64,000 bases of DNA from NCBI GenBank assembly GCA_000697355.1, contig JNEN01001014.1, forward strand, positions 62,001 through 126,000, in the 5' to 3' direction. Each line of letters starts with the position of its first letter. Positions within the stretch are counted from its first letter, which is position 1. The stretch comes from Syncephalastrum monosporum B8922 (taxonomy: Eukaryota; Mucoromycota; Mucoromycetes; Mucorales; Syncephalastraceae). The notes under the pieces are model-generated. The model did not search any database. It saw only the letters and a program-made list of their open reading frames with translations, and was not told the origin of the DNA. Shown in pieces: positions 35,641-46,071 of the stretch. The position numbers and the translations under genes were made by a program.

Positions 35641-37330
35641 TGTCATTCTCGATTCCGTGCTTCTAGAAAAACAAACCTCTCCATCAGCTTACGCGCTGGG
35701 ATATCACTTATCTTTCTCGTATCCCCATCAACAAGGGCGTGAGTCCTTCTAGCGAGCGAGCTTCGCTGCTCCAATCGGCTTGTTCCACCTGGTATAGACT
35801 GCTGCACCGACTTGTAACGCAGATTAATGCAGCGCAGGATAAAAATGCAGTCCACCCCATCAGCCAATCAAGGAAAAGCGTGATTAAAAATAAAAGGGAG
35901 GACGCATAGAAAGACCGCGTCATCCACCTGAAGTTATCTGGTGGTCGGCGGTTACAGCAAGTTCAATGCGATCCTAGCCTTGTCCGTCTGTTGAAGAATG
36001 AAGCCTACTGCAGCCGCCGACAACGGTGGCGCCGAAGACGGAAGCCAGACAGCAAAGTCTGACAGTGGAAATGCCGCTTGACTTGCCGTCTGTCCTTCGA
36101 AACAGGTTCGCAAGTCTGGTGGCCGTTAGCGAAGGGGCTCAGTCACATCCCAGAGCGCAATCGAAATGTCACCCACGGACGAAGCGAAGCGAGTTCCACC
36201 GCTTGTATGTATATATAACGATATTGCAAGGGCATCGTCCAGCAAAGATGCGTAAGTCTGAAAGAAATGGGGGAAGAGTGAAGGGACAAGGACCTCATTC
36301 ATTGTTTCATTCGTACAGGTTTATGAAAGCAGATGGCAACAATGTATAGCCAGGACTGGTACCGGCTTTAAATGCGCTTTTTCGCCGCTAAAGCGCTTGC
36401 CGGGGCCGTTCTGGTTGACCCGGCATCCGGCATGGCAGTCTTGGGAAAACACCGTTGAGGTGTACGGCCGCTCGAGCCTGGTGGACGCTCACCATGAGCG
36501 CTGCATCGCAAAAACGGTGTCGCAGCACCATCAACAAACCCACCTGCCGACTGCCGTTACGACAATTTGGGTCGTGTCTGTCCAGCATGAAGATGGGACA
36601 AAGCTGCAGATCGCGTCGAAGGTTTTCAATGCGCTGGTAACGTCCAGCATCCGTATCGATACGAGACGCACGCCAGAACTTGGCCCTACGACCAGTCAAT
36701 TCATGCTCGACGCAGAACATGGTCGTTGTGCACAAATTTTTCTGGACATCGCTCAGTATCAGGACGCGTCGAAGCTCGCCATCGACGACCGTGCCGTTGT
36801 CATCTAAGAGCATGACATATTACAGCAGCTGCGCCAAGTGCGCTCCAAATTCAAGGAGCGTTCAACCTATATCCCCTCCCGCACAAGCTGCCAAAGGTGC
36901 GACTTTCACCGGCTGCCTTCACAGGCTGGGTTCACGTATGTACCTTCGATAATGGTGCAACGATTGTGACGGGAAGGTAGCGTCCCGTGACTTCGCTCAC
37001 TTGACTGGCGAAATGACTAAGAGGAGAAGATGCAATGCTGGAGAGTTCTGGCATCAAGTTCTGAGCCAGTGCAAGGCAGGCGGCCGCGTAACGAAGGTCA
37101 TGCAGACCATTGATGCCCTGTTCTCTGAAGGCCACACCGCAGTGACTGTTCTCGGCGATGTCACTCTGTCGAATGCGCTCACGGATTTGGCAAGCATCCT
37201 GTCGTCGTATCTTGCTTCGGCAAACAACACCATTACCAGGGAAATTGGTGATTGTTCTGATGCCAATTCAGCTTTTTCTCGCGTCTCTCTCTCCCTCTGT
37301 TTTTATCCCTCCATCCCCTTTACTTATCTC
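35641..37330. pseudogene. Decayed coding-like region, possible retroelement remnant
   Basis: Base composition rises to coding-like GC, and protein-like stretches appear in frames that do not connect. On the plus strand, MKPTAAADNGGAEDGSQTAK (from about 36001) shifts to LPSVLRNRFASLVAVSEG and then to IEMSPTDEAKRVPPLVCIYN, as if one open frame had taken two shifts. The NRFASL element followed by a Ser/Pro linker resembles linkers in gag-like ORFs of fungal retroelements, but no reverse transcriptase or integrase motif can be seen. Further open stretches at 36397-36807 and 37001-37336 are also GC-rich and unrecognised. No terminal repeats or target duplications are visible. I read it as a decayed mobile element or gene fragments; identity is uncertain. 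Confidence 0.3.
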
Positions 37331-37548
37331 TCCTAATTCCGCCAACAATTCCCATATCCATTTGTATCCTTTCATATGTACATAAACAAAAGAACTTCTT
37401 TTTCAGCGCCTGGATTGTTTATAGACCTCTGCGAAGCGGTGACTTGTTTCCAATTGTCACAATATGTCTTTGTTCCTAACCCTTCTTCTGTTCACTTACA
37501 CGCACGCAAGTGTGCATGCATGAAACGGATGTCTTGGCTTCATTCGAC

Positions 37549-37628
37549 AGCCGTTTCTTATGGCTGTTCGCCGTTTCTTCTGGCTCTGTGCCGTTTCTTC
37601 TGTGCGTGTGCCGTTTCTCTGGGGTGGG
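37549..37628. repeat. 20-bp minisatellite, four imperfect copies
   Basis: The string GCCGTTTCTT recurs at exact 20-base spacing (about 37550, 37570, 37590, 37610), with variable filler in each unit. Confidence 0.8.
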
Positions 37629-38050
37629 CGAAATTGGGAGAATGACTTGTGTTGAAAGTGTCATACACCCATTCTCTGTTGACAAGTTCACCAACAGTAT
37701 GTGTGGTTCTCAAAGGTGTTAAAGGCTGTTGCCTGTGACGTTGGAGCAACTGGCGACGTGCTGAAATAATTCATGGAATCACCGTTCCGAAGCCTCTGGA
37801 GTCGGCGGTGGGATGGCCATTGTTTTCGTCTTGGCTTTCTTTCTTTTCTTTTTTGGTTGCTTTCCCATTCATGCTTCCCTTAGAGCCAGTTTGCGCTTCT
37901 GGCTTATGGCCATTGTTTTCCTCACTACAGTGAACCTTTGTAACCCTGAATCAATAGTAATATATCATTGGAGGCACGTCAAAGTACATTTGTTCCGCTT
38001 CTGCGTCCGGTTCAAAGAGGCTCCATATGTTCATTGTTTACATGCTCTTA
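37629..38050. other. Spacer before RFT1 3' end
   Basis: Pyrimidine-rich, non-coding. The 15-base string ATGGCCATTGTTTTC occurs twice (about 37813 and 37907), 94 bases apart. Confidence 0.5.
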
Positions 38051-39793
38051 TTAATCTTGCTTTCGTTTAATTAAGAGTTGCCGGACTTGCCGGATCCAAT
38101 CCTTCTCCATCCACAGCCTAGAACAATTTGGTTAGAATATGCAAAGATGTATGAACACTCCTCTCTGTCACTCACGTTATGGCTGCGATGGCCAGAAAAG
38201 TCAAGCCGCCCACGCCAATGTGCATGAGTTTCTGCTGGAACGTGGCCCATCCAATCGCCTTTTCCGACCAACGCGTGATAAACCATGCCGAGATGAAGGC
38301 GGCTGTCGTGGTGAGTCGGGGTAACCAGTCACCGATATCCATATTTTTTCCAAAGTAACGCTTGATGTAGTGCCAGCTATACGCGATCCGGATACCGAGG
38401 TTGACCATGTTTGCCAGCACGAGGCCGATTGCGCCCATGTCAAAGACGCTCATAAACAGGTAGCCAGCCAGCATGAAACACGCTGAGAAGCCCACCATGT
38501 AATAGCTCAGTCGCGACAGGTCGGACTTACTCGCGACCGCTTGTACAAAGGCTTCGGTGACGCCGTTGATGCCCATGATGGGCACGTACATGCAATAAAC
38601 AGCCAAGACAGCAGGAGCATCTCGTTCGGTAGACCACTCCTTCCCCACTAATAGATCAATCAAAGTTCGGGTGTAGTTGGTCGCAAAGCAGGTAAAGACA
38701 AACCCGAGGAGCACGTGGCAGCGAAGGAGAGTCATGAGCATGTCGGATGCAGTCGCCATGGATGAAGGCGTCTTATTGGCGAGCAGCTTGGAAAAAAGAG
38801 TCCTGCTCGTCTCCTCAAGAGGTTGAAACAAGATGCGCACCACCAAAGATCCTACCATATAAATGAATAACGACATGTAAGGCGGTTGTAGTGTGATTCA
38901 ATCATACCATAGTTGACAACGAAGGCGTAGACACCCTGATCCTCGTCCGAGCTAAGAGCCGAGATGAGCATCTTGTCGCCCTCGGTCAAGACGTGCTTGA
39001 GAAGCGATTGCTTGGTGAGAGTCGTAGCCAGGTTCAGCAAAGGCGGATCGAACCACCTAAGATATACGGTGTCAAGCGTCATACATGGTATCCATGCGTT
39101 GATATCCTACCTTCCGTTACTCAGGCGACGTGGAAAGAGGGCGTTGGGATCCACACGGCCTGCCTTGGCTTCTTTCAGGAAGAAGACGACATAGCCCAGA
39201 AGCATGAGCACACCAAATGCAGCTTGTGCGACAGCAAAAGCAAGCACACCGCCACCGAGGAAGAGAGTCCAACCAAAGGTGATGAGACAGCGCGTGACGA
39301 CAGCGACACCTTCGACAGAGACACGCAGGCGGAAGTAGAAGCGGTTCATGGCCAGCACAAACAGCGGCTCGGCGCACAGTTCAGAAAAGGCGCTCAAACC
39401 AAACAAAACAACAGACAGGCGGTAATGGGGATAAGTGGTATCGTCGATCTGCAGAAGATAATAGCCGCAGGCAAGCACTGTCGTAGCCAAACCAACCGCG
39501 ACGGGAATGTAAGACAGGTTGGTCACCTTTTGCTCGTCCTCGCGTTTCTGCTCCCGGAGCAAGGCGCAGCGGAAGCCTTCGCGTGAGATGAACAGAATGG
39601 TCGACAACAAGAGCTCCAGTTTGACAGACGCGATGCCGAGCGTTTCTGCTGTCGTGTAGCGCAGCACGACTTGGTGCAGACCAAAGGTCAGCATGCGCGA
39701 CGCGAATTGGAGCAGGACGAGGTAGTAGGCGCCCTGGGCTGTCGATTGAAGCAAGGCATCTTGCTGGTCATCCCTTTTCTTGCTTGCATCCAT
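38051..39793 (-). CDS. RFT1: RFT1, ER lipid-linked oligosaccharide translocation protein
   Basis: Multi-spanning ER membrane protein needed for N-glycosylation, associated with moving Man5GlcNAc2-PP-dolichol to the lumenal side. The first exon reads MDASKKRDDQQDALLQSTAQ, then GAYYLVLLQFASRMLTFGLH, RYTTAETLGIASVKLELLLS and ISREGFRCALLR, a highly conserved Rft1 block. Later exons give LTKQSLLKHVLTEGDKMLIS, EDQGVYAFVVNYGSLVVRIL and FQPLEETSRTLFSKLL, also diagnostic, followed by repeated hydrophobic segments. About 10-12 membrane helices can be counted. The last short exon joins IAAIT to LWMEKDWIRQVRQLLIKRKQ and stops at 38051. Start 39793 is chosen because an upstream Met only adds a Phe/Pro-rich leader. 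Confidence 0.95.
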
Positions 39794-40046
39794 GCGTGCA
39801 AAACAAGGCGGTGTAACCGGTGGAGAAGAAAAAGGAAAAAAGAAGAATGGAGCCAGAATCATCCTTCCACATACATATCATATATCATGTATCATATATC
39901 ACATATCACACATATCACATACATAACACAGTCAAACCAACACACGTGCTGAAAAAAACATTCCCTTGTTTTATGTACAGACAGTGAGAGAGAAGAAACG
40001 GAGAGAATTGGGATAGAGAGAAAAGCAATGCTAAGCGTGTGCTTAT
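39794..40046. other. RFT1 upstream region with ATATC-like simple repeats
   Basis: Degenerate CATATCA repeats at 39880-39930, followed by the PAB2 3' UTR. No coding. Confidence 0.5.
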
Positions 40047-41033
40047 TTAGTAAGGGGCGTAATAGAAGCCTCGGCCGCGTCCTCTGTCACCGATCACAAA
40101 AGTTAATAGGCTGGTCTCTCCATTACATGATGTATGTTTCTGCATACCTGCCACGACCCCGGTAACCATGCATAGGCGAGTGGCCATAGTAAGGGTTCAT
40201 GCCACCACGGAAACCACCACGGAAACCACCTCGGCCGCGTCCACGCTGCGAGAAGCCGGGCACGTTTGTTCGCTTGGGGTTGACCTTGAGCAGACGGCCA
40301 CGGAACAGGCTTTCGTTCAAAGCCACGGCAGCATCCACAAAGGCAGGTTCGGCAAACTCAACGTACGCAAATCTAGAGCAAAAGGAAGAGCCTATCCGTC
40401 AATATACGTGTGCATGCGTGCTTAGTTATCCGGATGCTTTACCCCTTGGGATGGCCAGTATACTTGTCGCAAAGAATGGTCACACGGTTGATGGTGCCGC
40501 ATGACTGGAAATGCGCTTGCAGTTCTTCGGGAGAAGCACCGTAGTCGACCTATGTGAAATCCGTATGAGTCCTGGCTATCAACATAGCCATGTCCCCTAT
40601 TTTTTTCTTTTTTTCTAATTTTCGTTTTCTTTTTCTCACATTGCCCACATAAACCGAACGACTATCGACGGCTTCTTTGTCTTTTTTTGCCATATGTTTT
40701 TGAATTTTTTTGACGTGTCAATCATGATTATTATTTTTATGCCCCAGAGCCCGTTCTCCCGTACTTACCCTCTTCAGGCGTCATGTTCTTCTCCACTTCG
40801 GCTTGCATCTGGCGCAGCTTGGCGGCCTCATCCTCCATTTCCTTGACGCGTGCTTTCATCGCTTCCAATTCCTACAAAGAACAAAAACATGAGCCCATGG
40901 ATCGTGGACTTCAGCTGGATCTTACTTTATCGACTTCTTCATTGTCCTCGTTGGCATTGTCGGCGGTGGGTTCCTGGTTTGTGGGGATATTCTGATCTTG
41001 AGGAAGATCGTTGTGCTGTTCAGATTCACTCAT
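40047..41033 (-). CDS. PAB2: Nuclear poly(A)-binding protein Pab2/PABPN1
   Basis: A small RRM protein that binds poly(A) tails in the nucleus and links polyadenylation to RNA export and decay. The N-terminus [20 protein letters not shown] is acidic and leads into a coiled coil ([20 protein letters not shown]) as in PABPN1. The RRM has RNP2 SVYVGNVDYG, the family-specific [20 protein letters not shown] and RNP1 split by an intron (HPKG then FAYVEF). The C-terminus is an RGG/GFRGG-rich arginine-glycine domain ending RGFYYAPY, a likely site of arginine methylation and Pap1/export-factor contacts. It has several introns; the last one falls inside the RGR repeats. The order coiled coil, RRM, RG tail separates it from cytoplasmic four-RRM Pab1. 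Confidence 0.95.
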
Positions 41034-41670
41034 AATGTTGGCAGAAAGAGAAAACCGTGTTGCGTGGCGGAACCAGCTTTCTTTGCCTAAAAGTCAGTCA
41101 CAATTCAATGCCACCGCCAATCACAGCTTACTTTCATGGAGACCCTCATTTCAAGTATTTGCGTCTCATAACGACACGAAAACTCCCTTTCTACCCGTTA
41201 AATCACCCTTTTACTATAGCCGCATTTCACTTGCAGCACTAGCTACCGTAGTTGCCATGAGCTGATACGCCATTGGATGTGCATTAGCCCACGAATCTCT
41301 ACCATGCCACTTATTTTTCTTACCGCACGGTGATCATGAAATACTGTATTCATTTATATGAGTGCCAACTACTGGTAGGTCCTGGCTCATCCATACTCTC
41401 TTTGTATGGAATATGTACGCACATGAGTACACCTAGCCAAACTTGTCCACACAAAATACACCGCACCAAACTGAAAAAGCATGATGGGCACAAACAGTGT
41501 TGTTTCTAACAAGAACGTGATAAAATATGCTCTATTGCGAATAATAGGAATGATAGTTTGCATTTTTGAGGGTGTATCTATGCAATGAGAGTTGTTATAT
41601 GGGGATGAATGGCTAGTGGCTTTGGGTGATACGGAAAAGTAGATACAGGAAGACGAGGAAGATAGTTTGT
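41034..41670. other. Intergenic, PAB2 start and HAD phosphatase end
   Basis: PAB2 upstream region and 3' UTR of the phosphatase gene. No coding support. Confidence 0.5.
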
Positions 41671-42865
41671 TTACAGGAAGGAAGCGCGACGCGCAGCCTC
41701 ATCGAGGTCTTGCTGGCTGACCATGTGCTTCTGGTTGTCGTTGGGGATCTCGTAAACGCCACCCAGGATGACGTAGGGGCGGTAGGCGAATTGAGCCAGG
41801 TCCTCCATGGCGGTGACACCGGAAAGCACGAGGACGGGGTCGATTTCGGAGGTGATACCAGCCGCAATATCGGTGTCCATGCGATCGCCAATGATGCAGG
41901 TCTCGAGGCGGGACAGACCCAGGACGCGTTGGGCATAGCGCATGATCAGAGCCGAGGGCTTACCACAGAAGAAGGCCTTGGTCTTCGTGATGACCTCGAT
42001 ACAGGCAGCGAAAGCACCGCAGGAGGGGATCTTGTTGCCCTTGGAGTCCAAGTTCTCAACATCCAGGTTGGTGGCGATCAGCTTAGCGCCCTGGCCAACA
42101 AGCTGGACGGCCTTGGTCAGGTTCTCGTAGTTGTACGACGAACCCTCACCGAGGACGACGTAGTCGGGGTTGTGGTCGTTCATGAAGAAGCCCTTCTCGT
42201 ACAGGGCGTAGGCAAGACCAGGCTCACCAATGCAGTACACGGTACCACCCTATAAGATTTGTGCGCGTAAGCCTGTGTCCCTTAAAGGGGGAAATTATGC
42301 CCAATTGACAGCTTCCCGCCAAAAACTTACCTCGGGCATCTGGGAGCTCAGGAAGAGAGCGGTGGCCTGACCGGCGGTGAAGAAGTGGTCCTCGGTCACG
42401 TCAATGCCGAGACGCTGGAGCTTCTGCTTCAACTCGCGGGGAGTGGGGGCCGAGTTGTTGGTCAGGAAGAGGAACTGCTTGTTGTTCTTGTGCAAGAAGT
42501 CAACGAGCTCCTTGGCGCCAGGCAGAAGCTTGGTACCCTATAAACCCAATGGCATCAGCATTTTGCTTCTAATGCATTATATCTCCATCCTCTGAACTCA
42601 CGTGGTAGATGACACCATCCATATCAATGATGTAACCCTTCTTGTCACGGATCTTGTCGAGACGCTCGTTGTGGTAGACGGGATCACGCAGAAGAGCCCA
42701 GTCCTTCTGGACAGAGGGCGAGACCTGCTGCTGCGAGGGGGTGGCAGTGCCACTGGCAGACATCTTGGCGGCGAACTCCAAGGCAAGGTCACGGGAGACA
42801 GACTCGTCAGCGGGCGAGGGGGGGTTGACAATGGTCTCAGGAACGGTTTTCTCGGATTCAGACAT
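41671..42865 (-). CDS. HAD-superfamily IIA phosphatase (NagD/AraL-like)
   Basis: Three exons. After a disordered N-terminus (MSESEKTVPETIVNPPSPAD) of about 70 residues comes HAD motif I, KGYIIDMDGVIYH (nucleophile and acid Asp pair), then LPGAKELVDFLHKNNKQFLF with motif II LTNNSAPTPRELKQKLQRLG, the type IIA cap (CIGEPGLAYALYEKGF, NPDYVVLGE, SYNYENLTKAVQL), motif III GKPSALIMRYA and motif IV IGDRMDTDIAAGI. All catalytic positions are present. Family knowledge: IIA members dephosphorylate sugar phosphates, phosphoglycolate or nucleotides. The wording of the cap and of motifs II-IV resembles bacterial and archaeal NagD/AraL proteins more than fungal Pho13, but the introns and N-terminal extension show it is a resident fungal gene. 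The substrate is not readable. Confidence 0.9.
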
Positions 42866-44142
42866 GATGGATAATATAATGATGAAGAAAAGTCGTAGAA
42901 GAAATCGCGACCTTATATATCAAGGGTCCTTTGAGTCGGTGTTTGTTGCCACGACCCGATTCTTGGTCGTCGTTCCATACCTTCATGATAGATCTGTCGT
43001 TGATTGTTTGAAAAAAAAGTTTCATCTCAGCTCCGTTGCCCAGGTGAAAGCTTCAAATCCAGCCCCATAGTGCTAATCGTCTGTGCTTGAACATGAGATC
43101 AGGGTCATGACGACATTTCTCTGTCTGGTCGTACCAATTCCGAATCCGCCTTTTCCACCATCGCAGAAAGACACGCGTGCACACCCGTTTTCACCTCTGT
43201 CCATCCAAGATGCCACGTCGACGCTTTAGGTAAACTTTCCTTACCGGGAAAAATTTGACGTCTGTCATACACGACCTGCCTTTCATTTTGCTTAGTCTTG
43301 ATGATGTAGCATATAAGCTCGAGGGCCCCTGGCACTTTCACTTTATTAGGCTGTTCTTTTCCCGAACTTTTTTGTTGGGTGCGCGCGCGCGCGGGGATGA
43401 AGGACGCAGGCGTGCGGGGCAAAGCAATGACATAATGCTTTCCGGCGCGGGTATCTCAACCCAGCCAATGCTTACTGCCAGCGCTTGCTTTGTATTTTCG
43501 TTTCGTGCTCTGTTTTGCTTGATCCTGTCGAGTCCTCTGATAATGATATATTACACTTCAGTTACACCTGGTATGGTAGGATCTGATCCTGACATGGTGG
43601 CTATCCATGTCCTATTTTCTGCTATCATATGCACTATCAACAGCAACACATGCAGATTGTTAACAGTAGCCTTATTTGGAAACCGCCCGACATGGGCAGT
43701 AAGAGGAAACTTATCCCGGTGATCCAGGCAAGATAAGCCAACCCGGCCCTTGCAGAATTTTATTTCCATTATGCTCTCGTACTATAGGTAGATGAATTCT
43801 TCATCGTCTGAACATCCAAAGGATGGGCAATAATATGTTCATGCATTTTCTTTTATTTTTTGACAAAGATAAATAAGCTATGACAGGATTAACCGGAATA
43901 TCTCACCTGCGACAAATTCTGATGGCAGACGCATGCGTAGCATATTCTTCAATGGGAGTAGTGGCATTCCACTTCACTTGCATTTTTTTTTGTTTTGTTT
44001 TTATTTGACCAGCAGAGTCTGCATATCGAATCGTACTGTACGATCGAACACATGGCCATGATTCTGGCCGTCCTACGCACTACGTTAGAATAAACTCAAA
44101 ATGATCGATATGCCTTGCCTTTTAAAAATTTTATCATTTTGA
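42866..44142. other. Gene-poor region upstream of the HAD phosphatase
   Basis: No recognised coding. A GC dinucleotide run lies at 43381-43393. Confidence 0.5.
43381..43393. repeat. GC dinucleotide run
   Basis: Alternating GC over about 13 bases, capable of Z-DNA, in otherwise AT-rich sequence. Confidence 0.6.
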
Positions 44143-44640
44143 TCACTCAAACAACGCTGCTTTTTTCTTTTCGTTCTTGACCGGAGTGGCATCCACGAGC
44201 TTATATAGTTGAATCTCCGCACGGCTTCTCTCGCCACAGGCACAGCCAACGCGCTCTTCAGGGAGCATATCGGGACAATCTGGACGTGCTGAATATGATG
44301 AGCATGATTAGGCTTATAAACTCGGTCATCCCGATAGAGGGGTGGCAGTCATTGATGATATCCATGATTGTGCAGTAATTGTCCAGGCCTTCCCAAGTGT
44401 CATGCCTATTTTCTGCTTGCATCATGGGGGTTGGCGCTCGTTCTCATAAGTCGCGAGTGATGGCGTCAATGTGATCCACGGTAGGGGCCTAGGGGGTCGA
44501 TATTTTTTGACCATGGCCGGGCATGATCTTCAACGCTTAACGTAGCGCTCTCGAGAATCACCATGAAATTGATGCAATAATCTAAGTGCGTGAACATTAT
44601 CAGCCATCAAACCGGCGAGCAGCATGATATTTACAGTACG
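44143..44640 (-). pseudogene. Decayed coding-like fragment on the minus strand
   Basis: The segment 44143-44288 reads as a clean terminal exon: RPDCPDMLPEERVGCACGER, then SRAEIQLYKLVDATPVKNEK, KKAALFE and a stop, behind an acceptor-like TATTCAG with a CTAAT branch-like site. Upstream, protein-like pieces appear in different frames: IMPGHG at about 44511-44527, VDHIDAITRDL ending at an in-frame TGA, and EGLDNYCTIMDIINDCHPSI. The PGHG string is found in metallo-beta-lactamase-fold hydrolases, but one four-residue motif is weak evidence. No splice arrangement I tried connects the pieces. It is either a broken gene or one with introns I cannot resolve. Confidence 0.25.
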
Positions 44641-46071
44641 CATGTAGGATGTGTTGTGTTGTGCCTTATTTAGGATCAATTATAACTAGCTTCTCTTTTG
44701 CTCTAGATAAATGGCGAAGGTACGCGGAGTGACTACTTCGAAGATACAACACTAATAGAAAGAAACACTCTACAGGTACTGTGCTACTTTTAATGATCGA
44801 CTGATTGATGACGGTATTTAATGCTGCACTTCGGTGCTGATACGATAAATAAAACGGTAAACATCGTGTTCTCTTCTTTATTACATATGCACACATGGAT
44901 CGCACTTCTAATAAATGAACGTATTTCTATTCTTTTTACCATTCGTTAAGATAGACAAATCGGTACGAATGCGTACCACAAGCGGAGATCTTAATCGATG
45001 AAAATACATTCTTATCATAAACAAGGACAAAGCTCGCTTCTGATGAGGTCATCCATTGTTACAATTGTAGATGGATGCATGAATATATCGAGTAACCCAA
45101 TGGCTCTTACTTACCAGTCTGAAAACAGAAAAAAAAATACACAACCGGTGATACACACGCCAGAGAAGGCAAGATACAATACGAGGATCCTCGATGTAAG
45201 AGATACCAACGACCATTGTACAATTGCATGGTATGCCTCGCAAGAGACACATATGTATATACAAAGAACTTTGCGTACGAACCATTATCATACTACTATA
45301 TAGAAATACCAAAGCAAAAACAAGGTGCAGCGATGATAAGCTTTCATAAACTTTTATGATAATTATTCGACGCGAATGATATTCCGACGACGACATCATC
45401 CATCATAGAGGTGATAATGGACATGAAACAGTAAAAGGCGAGGAGCATTAGTACGACAAAAAGTTCTGTGATTGTGCGCTTCATGCTATCTATCGATTGA
45501 GGTTCCTGTTCACACATGAAACTAGAAATGAACGCGTATTTTCCGACGTTTACCTTTCCTCCGCTTTTCCTCTAGCAATACAAGTGATATCAAAGTTATG
45601 TCTAGCTTTTTTTGGTATCTCACTTACTCCATCCTTTCGATGAAGCGTACCATTCTTCCGCTTTAACGGAATGGCGTTTATCCACAACCGTCCTACTACT
45701 ATTGTACAAATCATTTCATGTGCATAGACATGGATCAGCGTTCGAAAATGAGAAACTCTATACCCAAACATAAGCATAACTAGAATACGCCATAACAATA
45801 GAGAAAGCGAGTTCAATCTTGCTTCATAAGCTGCAAAGTGTTTCTTTAAGTGAACAAAAACCCATGAACGATGAAAAAGAAGGAAAACTTCCGCATAGAG
45901 ATCATACTTGATCACTTCATATATATATATGTGCCGTGCCATGTTGGTTTTCTCCATGGCATGATATAAGGATTCTCCATGCGTACTGATTTCACAAGCT
46001 TTGATAAGAGACACGAAAAAGCAAGTTACAGTTTTATTACAACAGGTCAAGAAATTATTATGTCCGGCACA
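44641..46071. other. AT-rich region without genes
   Basis: Readings of 70-166 codons occur, but they are Ile/Tyr/Leu-rich translations of AT-rich DNA without motifs. I see no gene. Confidence 0.5.

Noticed and set aside
36388..36813. 141-codon open frame on the minus strand and its plus-strand counterpart
   Set aside because: Neither strand shows a family motif or connects to a start or intron structure. It is treated as part of the decayed region rather than as a gene.
43105..43722. Readings of 105 and 155 codons upstream of the HAD phosphatase
   Set aside because: Composition is random for AT-rich DNA with a GC run, and no motif or splice structure is seen.
45550..46050. 166-codon minus-strand reading beyond the DRN1 end
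   Set aside because: It is AT-rich with Ile/Tyr/His-rich translation and no motif, in a region without coding bias.
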